Assembly: GCA_027579435.1 (NCBI GenBank)
Contig: JANBPK010001676.1
Location: 1-16,885, forward strand
Direction of reading: 5' to 3'
Source: Candolleomyces eurysporus
Taxonomy: Eukaryota > Basidiomycota > Agaricomycetes > Agaricales > Psathyrellaceae
Length of the DNA stretch: 16,885 nt
In this document: one piece after another, positions 9,867 through 16,885 of the stretch
How the letters are laid out: each line of letters starts with the position of its first letter
Numbering within the stretch: the first letter of the stretch is position 1
The notes under the pieces: generated by a model
The model's input: the letters and a program-made list of their open reading frames with translations, nothing else
The model's database searches: none
Told to the model about the DNA's origin: nothing
Translations under genes and position numbers: made by a program

Positions 9867-11055
9867 CTACTTTGGTGACCACATTGTTTCCAATGTGCTC
9901 TGCTTGTACTTCTCTTTCTTTGGGCTCTCCTCGGGTTTATCCTTCGCCGGTGTCTTCTTCGTGCTGGTTGCCTTAGTCTTCTTGGGCGTGCTAGGCACTG
10001 CCTGGGGATTCTGCTGGGAAGTGCTAGCACCGGCATTTGTGCGATTTGAAGCCGCTTGGCGCTTGGGGGGCCGAGGCAGGTCGTCCTCGTCGGAGAAGTC
10101 GTCTGTCAGGGGAATACCCTTCCGTTTGATGGGACTAGCAACACCGCTTGGCGGTAGATTGGGACGAACAAGAATCTTCATCCTCCTTATGTCTGCCGTG
10201 AAGGTGTGCCTACCATCAATGAACCAGTGATTGAGGTGGAATTCCAGGCGCACGATGGCCCCTCGAAGGTCATCCCGATAGCGGTATGGAGGAATCAAGT
10301 TCTTCTCTGGGTCCGGGTAGTAAGCGGGTATCGGATGTGCAATATGGGTTTTCTTGATCTTGTCGAGTTCGGCTCGAGCCTCAGGTCCGACTGGCCAGTT
10401 CTCGATGCTAAAACTTGCTCCATGATCTTGGAAGTTCTCGAGGCTCTCGGCGCTTCGTCTCTAGAGTTGGCTCAGTACTCAGACACACGACATGGATCGA
10501 GAAGACATTTACCTCGAAAACACGATGGCCTATCTTGAATCCATGTGCTGGATTGGGTTCTGATTTTGTGGTCCAGTCAATCACCCCAACGGAGTCGGTC
10601 AACTTCGCCCCGTCACCGGCCCCAAACTGGTACCACCCTCTCAACAACTCAACGACATTATTCCAAATCTTGGGATAGTCTCCCTTCAACTCGGGGATGT
10701 CAGGATCTTCAGTGAACGCAGAGGGTCTGATGTCTGCGAAGCGCGGATGATCCGGAGACGCGTTGGGTGTCCAGCCACTGCATGCTTGCATGAAGAAATC
10801 GTGTTTATGGGTGAGGCGGACAATGCCAGCCAGGCGCGCAGGCGGAGGGGGACTGGGTTTATCGTCTTCATTTGAAGGAGTGCCTTCCTTCTTCAAGCTA
10901 TCACGATATTTGTCTGCTTCATCCTTTGTAACGATGCGGTCGAAGTCTTGCATTGGGAACCATTCAAGCCGCTCCGGGGCGTTATCGTCAGCGAGATAAA
11001 TAGACTTGTCGCGTAGCTGTTTACGAAGGTATTGGAAATCGATGTTTGCACTCAT
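9867..11055 (-). CDS. Uncharacterised family protein C (378 aa, 2 exons)
   Basis: Member of the same unknown family as gene A. Reading complement(join(9867..10460,10513..11055)) crosses a 52-base intron (10461-10512) with donor GTAAAT directly after GHRVFE, the same place as in A. The N-terminal exon holds SPPPPARLAGIVRL, GWTPN, HPRFADIRPSAF, TDSVGVIDW and GFKIGHRVFE. The second exon holds SIENWPVGPEARAELDKIKK, THIAHPIPAY and FHLNHWFIDGRHTFTADI. After about residue 275 comes a long charged, disordered tail with acidic SDEDD next to basic patches (PKRQ, TPKKTK, SPKKEK) and a final QSTLETMW. Start: ATG at 11053-11055 was preferred because pseudogene B starts at the matching place; an in-frame ATG at 11103 would add 16 residues read through a palindrome. 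Probably nuclear, possibly DNA- or chromatin-associated, but this is inference from the tail only. Confidence 0.8.
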
Positions 11056-11167
11056 ACTATCATCGATCAGAGGTTCGTAACAATCAGAGGTTCGTAAACG
11101 CATGCTCCTTCAACCCTAAAGTAGGTGTTAATAGGTGACATTTACGAACCTCTGATTGATGATAGTA
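11055..11167. repeat. Imperfect palindrome at the 5' end of gene C
   Basis: The right arm 11141-11166 reads, in reverse complement, ACTATCATC-AATCAGAGG-TTCGTAAA. The left side carries this twice: 11056-11080 (one mismatch) and a partial second copy, 11081-11098, which matches perfectly over 18 bases. The 15-base unit ATCAGAGGTTCGTAA is therefore direct-repeated at 11066-11080 and 11083-11097 and inverted at 11142-11156. TA dinucleotides flank both ends (11055-11056 and 11166-11167), which would suit a tiny mariner-type MITE, though that is weak evidence. The element touches the start codon of gene C. Confidence 0.7.
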
Positions 11168-11511
11168 GCAGCGGGAAAGGACGGGTAATAGTGGCTACGA
11201 CAGGGCCTCTCCGATTTTCAATGAAGAGGAGTCTGTATTATTAGCCAACTTTTAGTGAAGGATTCTCAGCCCTGGTGACTAGGAGTGGCGGATTGGAGTC
11301 AGGAAGCTTGTTTGACAGATAGGAGGCAGGGTCAGCAGCCTAGCAGATTTCGACTTGTCTAGATACGGGAATATTCATTGGTCACAGACGCAGGATCCAA
11401 CCTCTTATAGGCCGGCAAAAGGCTTCCATAAATATTCGAGAATATTGAGCTGGATTTGGCCGATTGGATTCGGTCGCTTGGTAAATAATACCACGGAAAA
11501 CGCAAGATGAA
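11168..11511. other. Intergenic between gene C and the F-box gene
   Basis: About 340 bases without a gene: the upstream region of C beyond its palindrome, and the 3' flank of the F-box gene. It includes the perfect inverted repeat AATATTC-GA-GAATATT at 11431-11446. No convincing TATA element for gene C was seen. Confidence 0.45.
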
Positions 11512-13250
11512 TTACTCGAAGAACAAATCATGGCTATATGCCTCCCAATCACTTTGTATCTCGTCACCAGGGTCCTGATAGATGGATCGTGGTGTCGGTA
11601 TCCAAGCCCCCTGAGCACCATTACGTTGGTATCCAGTTCGTTCGCGCCGCGAACTAGAGCCAACGGTCACTTTGCGTAAATTGGGAGCAATGACTGCAAG
11701 GTGATCCAACACGCGTGAGGCCGTTCCATAAGTGTTTTCATCGGTCTTGATGTAAATGCCCCAAATAACACGAAGGGAAGGAAAACTTGAGAATAGGCCC
11801 GCATTGGTGAGCATGCCCTATGTGAATGAACGCGTGAAGCAAGGTATAATAATGATGAAAGGAAGCACCTACGAGAGTTGCTGCAGTACTATCCCAGGGT
11901 CCCTGTCCCAGTGCCGCGATATGGGGAAGGGCTTTGCCGACGTCCGCAAGACGGAAGAGTAATGTACCGAGGGAGTTAAACACGATTCGTTGGAGGTAAG
12001 GTAGATTTGCTTTATCGTTTATCAATGCCAACACCATCTCTTCATCCAGAACTCGGAAATCGATGCTTCGCAAAGGTCTCCTCGTTTCCGACGATACGAG
12101 AGAAAGGATGAAAGGATTAGAACCAACAACGTCTGTCAGGTGAGGAAGAAATTCAGAGGTCATCTCGAACTTATGTTCGGAAATCCACTCCAACTTCGTG
12201 ATACCTGGGTGACGTTGGAGGAATTCGACGATCATGTCCTCCTCATGTATAGCCCCAGCCAGGTACTCAATCCTTAGTCGGCGGAGGGACCGGAGATTAC
12301 ACAATAACAGGTTGGGAACGTGGTAGTGAGTGTTTATGTCAAGATTCTGTTACAAATGGTTCGAGTCCGCCAGTCAATAACAATCACTCCGCTCGGGGAT
12401 CGAACTCTCACCTCGAGTTGCTGAAGCCTGTCCAACATTTCGTGCAGACTCGAATTTTCATCCCATAGACCCGATGAAGCGCAATCTAGAACCAATGTTT
12501 TGAGACTAGATATTTGCCATAACTATCCAATTGTCAGCCATCGAAATAAAGGGAGGGTATACTCCAACTTACAGAATAACTCTTCCCCAAAATATCATCG
12601 TTTGGGAACGGCCAACGTTGGCCAAAGCCTGTATCCTGGAACTCGATCGAAAGTGTCTGTAGTCGAGGTATTGTTCCTAAAGCTTGGAATATTTTCCCTG
12701 GATTGAGTACTTTGGGCGACAGGTGCCGCAAGAACGCTCCTATGGTATCCCGGGGATCACCAGGGAACTGCCAATGAAAACTTCGTAGACCCTTCATATT
12801 TCTAAGGGCGTGAAAGATGGGTAAATCATCCTCCCAAGGTCTGACTAGGGACAAATCACCGTCAGCGATGGGCAGGGACACTTGGCGCTCAATCACCGGC
12901 GCGTCCAAGAATGATATGGGAAAGATGTCGCCGGAATCGTATCCCTCGTACTCGGTTTCCAGCGTGGCTGGGTCCTCCGACGCATCGACATCGAAAAAGT
13001 CTTCCAAGAAAGCGACTGTGTGGATACGGGCCGCTAAATCTGGGCGCTCCGCGAGGTGTTTCCAGACGGGCTCGTAAAACTGGTAGTTGGACACACATAA
13101 GATGCGGTATTCCAGGTGGTTTGGGACGATGGATTCCTTCCAGCTTCTATTGGTGAGCGCTAGATGGAGCAGGTCGGTGGGTTGCTTGGATTGGCGTACT
13201 ATAAGCTCCTTGAGGTCGTACGGTAGCTCTGGAGATGGTAGACCCGCCAT
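11512..13250 (-). CDS. F-box-like leucine-rich protein, intact copy (522 aa, 4 exons)
   Basis: Probable substrate-recognition subunit of an SCF ubiquitin ligase: the F-box binds Skp1 and the leucine-rich part selects targets (family knowledge, target unknown). Reading complement(join(11512..11817,11873..12346,12412..12522,12573..13250)), all phase 0, introns 50-65 bases. Residues 1 to about 50 (MAGLPSPELPYDLKELIVRQ ... DLLHLALTNRSW) fit a degenerate F-box. Irregular leucine-rich segments follow: LQTLSIEF, LKTLVLDC, LRSLRRLRIEYL, ITKLEWI, LPYLQRIVF, SLRVIWGIYI. An in-frame ATG further upstream (13343) was not used because the duplicate at 15615 has a shifted frame there while MA-LPSPELP is kept. 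The gene is divergent from the membrane-protein gene at 13854. The last intron-rich half exists only here; the tandem copy stops inside intron 1. Large, fast-evolving F-box families of this size are common in agaricomycetes. Confidence 0.83.
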
Positions 13251-13853
13251 TTTGTGCAATGCGCGCCGCGGGATAGTCGTTGGTGGAAGAAGACACCAAG
13301 CCTGATTCAAAGTAAGTGCTACCGGTGCCGAGTCGACTGTCAAGCATCAATGATATCAGACGAGATGGCACTCTGGTAAAATAAGGAGAGGAGAGCAGCG
13401 TCTGTGCATGGATGAAGGGAGAAAGCTCGAATTATGGCGATTTCGTACATTCGAAACTGACAATTCAGAGTTGAAAGGGAGAAGTTGGTTGGAGAGAAGA
13501 GCTCGAACTGTCTGCCGATTCATGACGGCATTGACATGGCTCGGCTAACTTTCGCCTGGCGGGCCGAACCCATCACCGCCGACATTATTATGGGCGCTCA
13601 GAAGTTTTAATGGGCGCTTCCACACCCTACTTCGGATGGCAGTGCCGGCGATTCTACTGTCACGGAACCCATCATTTAAGGTGCAGCACATGGATTGCGG
13701 GATCGGTCTGAGAGTTTTTTCGAGCAAGAGAAAAGAGAACACTTCATTGCCCTGATTCTTCCGTTTTCGCTGGCCCGGACCCAACAGAAGTTTTCAGCTT
13801 GTGAGTGTGTATAAAAACAGGAAGAAGGCGATCTGCCTTCTTTTAGTGGACTC
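13251..13853. promoter_or_regulatory. Shared upstream region of the F-box and membrane-protein genes
   Basis: About 600 bases between two divergent start codons, so it should carry both promoters. ATGGGCGCT occurs twice, at 13590-13598 and 13610-13618, exactly 20 bases apart. In the duplicate the pair is at 15946 and 15966 with the same spacing although six bases nearby were lost. The TATA box of the right-hand gene is clear; none is evident for the F-box gene. No other coding sequence is supported here. Confidence 0.5.
13810..13817 (+). promoter_or_regulatory. TATA box of membrane-protein gene 1
   Basis: TATAAAAA lies 44 bases before the ATG at 13854. The duplicate gene keeps it at exactly the same distance, which implies a very short 5' leader. 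Confidence 0.6.
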
Positions 13854-14913
13854 ATGAAGCCCTTCCAGAGCACCGTACACACTGTCACTTTCATTCTTCT
13901 GCTTGTGTTGGGTGCACTCGGCCAGGGGAGCAATGTCACCTCTTGCGTTTCTGAGTATGCCTGGGTGAGTTGTGGAATATACCTCTTCCCTTCAGCTATG
14001 CCCACGCTGAGATAAAATTATATCAGACACTAAATGCAAACAGGCAGACTCCATGCTATGTCGCATCTCAACTTCACTCAGCTTGCGGCGTCAGTGAGTA
14101 AAGCAGCAACGAGAGTATCGAGATACACTTCATTTATGAACCTTCCTTCTTGCAGACGTTTTTTACAACAGGATACCGCAAGGCACGCATTATACAGGCC
14201 CAATACCCCCGATGGTTAATGCGTGTGGATGCAACTCCGTCGTTTACCTGCTAGTAAGCGCCTGCGGTGCCTGTCAAGGAAGGGACTGGACCGGTTCGAT
14301 GAATTGGTTCTCGAATTGTCCCGGCTATTTTGCTGGGTACGTTGCTTTCGTCTTGACTTGATTCATTGGGTCTAAGCAAATTTCTTCAGGTATGACCGGA
14401 GCAGAATTCCTTCTGGTTTGGTTGTACCATTATGGTCGTACTTGGACATCCGAGAATTGGTATGTTGGGTCACCTTTGTCTGTCGCTATGCAGGAAAGCT
14501 CTAAGATAGGCTCTTGGTTTGCTAGGCAAACCAAACTTTCGACCCTCGAGTAGCTCGACAATGTAAGTAAGACATCAGCATCAGCTAGTAAATCCCTCTG
14601 ACGATCCAAACTACAAGTTGAATCCAGCCAAACAGTTGATCCGATCAGCTCAGTTACCAGCAATCCCAACATTACGACGATAACGACACCGACTATAGTA
14701 GGAACGGTCACCTCTCCTACTTCCAGTGCACGGGTTGATGGGTCTCCAAGGAAATCTAACGCAGGCGCCATAGCTGGTGGTGTGGTTGGAGGTCTCATCT
14801 TTATCGTGGCTGTCGGGTTGCTCATTTTGGTCTGGATTACTCGCAAACGAAGAAGAAGAGTCAAACAACTCGATCTGACCAAGCACGAGTCCAGCTGTCA
14901 GCCATCGGAATAA
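13854..14913 (+). CDS. Cysteine-rich one-pass membrane protein, copy 1 with duplicated-junction tail (253 aa, 6 exons)
   Basis: Type I membrane protein of unknown function, of a kind I recall as widespread in agaricomycetes (signal peptide, N-V-T-x-C ectodomain, Ser/Thr stalk, one helix). Exons 13854..13964, 14027..14093, 14156..14336, 14390..14459, 14526..14562 and 14618..14913 keep frame throughout. Residues 1 to about 24 are a signal peptide. The ectodomain has NVTSC, QTPCYVAS, THYTGP, CGCNSVVYLLVSACGACQG and RIPSGLVVPLWSYLD, eight cysteines in all. A Thr/Ser-rich stalk (TTITTPTIVGTVTSPTSS) precedes GAIAGGVVGG and a helix at about 209-229, then stop-transfer RKRRRR. The native tail ends at S248; the last five residues CQPSE and the TAA come from the second repeat unit, which there is antisense F-box intron. 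The protein is therefore probably shortened at its cytoplasmic end. Divergent from the F-box gene. Confidence 0.8.
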
Positions 14914-15615
14914 AGGGAGGGTATATTCCAACTTACAGAATAACTCTTCCCTAAAATATCATCGTTGGGGAACGGCCAGCGCTGGCCGAAGCCTGTGTCC
15001 TGGAACTCGATCGAAAGTGTCCGTAGTCGAGGGTTTCCAAAGCTTGGAATATTTATCCTGGATTGAGTACTTTAGGCGACAGGTGCCGCAAGAACGCCCC
15101 CATGGTATCCCGGGGATCACCGGGGAACCGCCAATGAAAACTTCGTAGACCCTTCATATTTCTAAGGGCTTGAAAAATGGGTAAATCATCCTCCCAAGGT
15201 CTGACTAGGGACGAATCACTGTCAGCGATGGGCAGGGACACTTGGGGCTCAATCAGCGGCGCGTCCAAGAATGATATGGGAAAGATGTCGCCGGAATCGT
15301 ATCCCTCGTACTCGGTTTCGAGCGTGGCTGGGTCCTCCGACGTATCGACAGCGAACTAGTCCTCCAAGAAAAGAAAGCGACTGTGTGGATACGAGCCGCT
15401 AAATCTGGGCGCTCCGCGAGGTATTTCCAGACGGGCTCGTAAAACTGGTAGTTGGACACACATAAGATGCGGTACTCCAGGTGGTTTGGGACGATGGATT
15501 CCTTCCAGCTTCTATTGGTGAGCGCCAGATGGAGTAGGTCGGTGGGTTGCTTGAATTGGCGTACTATAAGCTCCTTGAGGTCGTGCGGTAGCTCTGGAGA
15601 TGGTAGAGCCGCCAT
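14896..15615 (-). pseudogene. Truncated and frameshifted F-box gene copy
   Basis: Duplicate of exon 1 and most of intron 1 of the F-box gene at 11512-13250. It keeps the start MAALPSPELPHDLKELIVRQ and reads well to ARIHTVAF, then a five-base insertion near 15370-15380 shifts the frame. An in-frame nonsense change (TAG) also lies near 15356. The frame resumes at DAPLIEPQVSLPIADSDSSL and runs to a new TAA after VLNPG (near 15053), and a four-base deletion follows near 15032. The exon donor remains, but the copy ends at the duplication junction, so exons 2-4 are absent; what would be downstream is the tail of membrane-protein gene 1 in antisense. At best it could make a short F-box-only peptide of about 120 residues. 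Loss of function is the simplest reading. Confidence 0.87.
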
Positions 15616-16211
15616 TTTTGGGCAATGCGCGCGGCGGGATAGTCGTTAGTGGAAGAAGACACCGAGCCTAATTCAAAGCACTACCGATGCCGAGTCGACC
15701 GTCAAGCATCAATGATATCAGACGAGATGGCACGCTGGCAAAATAAGGAGAGGAGAGCAGCGTCTGTGCATGGATGAAGAAAGAAAGCTTGAATTATAGC
15801 CATTTCGCACATCGGAAACTGACAATTAAGAGTTGAAAGGGAGAGGTTGGTTGGAGATAAGGGCTCGAACTGTCTGCCGATTCATGACGGCATTGACATG
15901 GCCCGGCTAACTTTCGCCTGGCGGGCCGAACCCATCACCGCCGACATGGGCGTTCAGAAGTTTTAATGGGCGCTTCCACACCCTACTTCGGATGGCAGTG
16001 CCGGCCATTTTTACTGTCACGGAACCCATCATTTAAGGTGCAGCACATGGCATGCGGGATCGGTCTGAGAGTTTTTTCGAGCAAGAGAAAAGAGAACACT
16101 TCATTGCCCTGATTCTTCCGTTTTCGCTGGGCCCGGACCCAACAGAAGTTTTCAGCTTGTGAGTGCGTATAAAAAAGGGAAGAAGGCGATCTACCTTCTT
16201 TTAGCGGACTC
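15616..16211. promoter_or_regulatory. Duplicated upstream region
   Basis: Second copy of the divergent promoter region at 13251-13853, with several small deletions. The two ATGGGCG elements (15946 and 15966) and the TATA box are retained, so the membrane-protein copy could still be expressed. No gene is supported inside. Confidence 0.45.
16168..16175 (+). promoter_or_regulatory. TATA box of membrane-protein gene 2
   Basis: TATAAAAA is 44 bases before the ATG at 16212, the same position as in the first copy. Confidence 0.58.
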
Positions 16212-16885
16212 ATGAAGCCATTCCAGAGCGCCGTACACACTGTCACTGTCATTCTTCTGCTTGTGTTGGGTGCACTCGGCCAGAGGAGCAATGTCACCTC
16301 TTGCGTTTCTGGGTATGCCTGGGTGAGCTGTGGAATATACCTCTTCCCTTCAGTTATGCTTACGCTGAGATAAAATTATATCAGACACTAAATGCAAACA
16401 GGCAGACTCCATGCTATGTCGCATCTCAACTTCACTCAGCCTGCGGCGTCAGTGAGTAAAGCAGCAGTGAGAGGACCGAGATACAGTCAATTTATGTACT
16501 TTCTTTCTGGCAGATGTTTCTTACAACAGGATACCGCGAGACACGCACTATACAGGCCCGATNCCCCCCGAGGGATACTCCGTGTGGATGTAACTTCGTC
16601 GTTTACCTGCTGGTAAGCGCCTGTGGCGGCTGTCAAGGAAGAAGCTGGATCGGGGCGAGGGATTGGTTTGCGTTTTGCCCTCAGGTTTTTCCTAGGTGCG
16701 TTGCCTTCCTCTTGACTTGATTCGTTTGCTACAAGAGTTTTCTTCAGGTTTGACCGGAGCCGAATTCCTTCTGGTTTGGATGTACCATCATGGGCGCACT
16801 GGGACGTCTCGCAATTGGTATGTTGGATCACCTCAGGCTTTGTCTGGCGCTATGCAGAAAAGCTCTAAGATAGACTCTCAATTTG
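16212..16885 (+). CDS. Cysteine-rich one-pass membrane protein, copy 2 (3' partial)
   Basis: Duplicate of the gene at 13854. Visible exons are 16212..16322, 16385..16451, 16514..16695 and 16748..16817; the window ends inside intron 4, so the stalk, membrane helix and tail are not seen. The signal peptide, NVTSC, QTPCYVAS, CGCNFVVYLLVSACGGCQG and RIPSGLDVPSWAHWDV are all present, with many amino-acid changes clustered in exon 3 and 4 (for example GARDWFAFCPQVFP for GSMNWFSNCPGYFA). Exon 3 is one base longer than in copy 1: an N at 16563 precedes six C. Counting the N breaks the frame and brings a stop a few codons later; leaving it out restores agreement with copy 1. I treat it as a sequencing or assembly fault. 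This copy may carry the original, undamaged tail beyond the window. Confidence 0.78.

Larger units (their letters stand above)
12532..14895. repeat. Tandem duplication, unit 1 (2364 bases)
   Basis: Nearly identical to 14896-16885 in the same orientation. The first shared bases are TGTCAGCCATCG (12532 and 14896). The offset is 2364 at both ends, shifting by a few bases in between because of small indels. The unit holds most of F-box intron 1, F-box exon 1, the shared upstream region and the membrane-protein gene up to its tail codons. Confidence 0.93.
14896..16885. repeat. Tandem duplication, unit 2 (cut by the window edge)
   Basis: Direct repeat of 12532-14521, differing by scattered substitutions and small indels (+5, -4, -4, -6 and single bases). 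If complete it would end near 17259, outside the window. The junction with unit 1 is exact, with no spacer, duplicated target site or mobile-element ends; the bases before the two unit starts differ (T at 12531, C at 14895). Confidence 0.92.

Noticed and set aside
11431..11446. Perfect inverted repeat AATATTC-GA-GAATATT, resembling a heat-shock element core
   Set aside because: It lies in the 3' flank of the F-box gene and well over 350 bases before gene C. A single TTC-GAA pair in AT-rich DNA is expected by chance.
12340..12420. tRNA-like B-box sequences (GGTTCGAGTCC on the + strand, GTTCGATCCCC on the - strand)
   Set aside because: They lie in F-box intron 2. The flanking bases do not form a T stem, and no A box or acceptor stem is found at a suitable distance on either strand.
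13251..13343. N-terminal extension of the F-box protein from an in-frame start at 13343
   Set aside because: The duplicate carries an extra base between this stretch and the MA-LPSPELP start, so the extension is not kept in frame, while the F-box start is.
14430..14882. 150-codon open frame on the minus strand opposite the membrane-protein gene
   Set aside because: It is a shadow of the stalk and membrane exon. The plus strand has the signal peptide, splice sites and stop-transfer sequence.

Overview
The window looks like nuclear DNA of a basidiomycete fungus, most likely an agaricomycete. Genes are cut by many short GT-AG introns (mostly 46-65 bases). There are two class I hydrophobin genes side by side, plus an F-box/leucine-rich gene and small cysteine-rich one-pass membrane proteins of a kind I associate with Agaricomycetes. 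Genus and species cannot be read from the sequence; a Rhizoctonia-like (Cantharellales) source is only a guess.

Left part (1-3176, + strand): the last 807 codons of a CTF18-type clamp-loader subunit, in 15 visible exons, entering from the left edge. It is the only housekeeping gene here. Next (3980-6048, + strand): two intact hydrophobin paralogs with TATA boxes, short 5' leaders and the same three intron positions. About 950 bases without a gene follow, including one undetermined base in a T run.

Middle (7002-11055, - strand): a head-to-tail array of three members of a protein family I do not recognise. The first (A) and third (C) are intact two-exon genes. The middle one (B) is a decayed pseudogene. 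Shared features are a GHRVF motif at the exon junction, a W-P-x3-A...HIA-x-PIPAY block, an F-x-L-x-HW block, and a basic, probably nuclear, C-terminal tail. The start codon of gene C abuts an imperfect palindrome.

Right part (11512-16885): a four-exon F-box/LRR gene (-) and a divergently transcribed gene (+) for a secreted-ectodomain membrane protein. A tandem duplication of 2364 bases has copied the 5' part of the F-box gene, the shared upstream region and the membrane-protein gene. The junction (14895/14896) joins the cytoplasmic-tail codons of the first membrane-protein gene to antisense F-box intron sequence, which supplies a new five-codon end and stop. The second F-box copy is truncated and broken. 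The second membrane-protein gene runs off the right edge.

Nothing here is a known multi-gene pathway. The most noteworthy items are the uncharacterised three-member family and the duplication that leaves complementary halves damaged in each copy.
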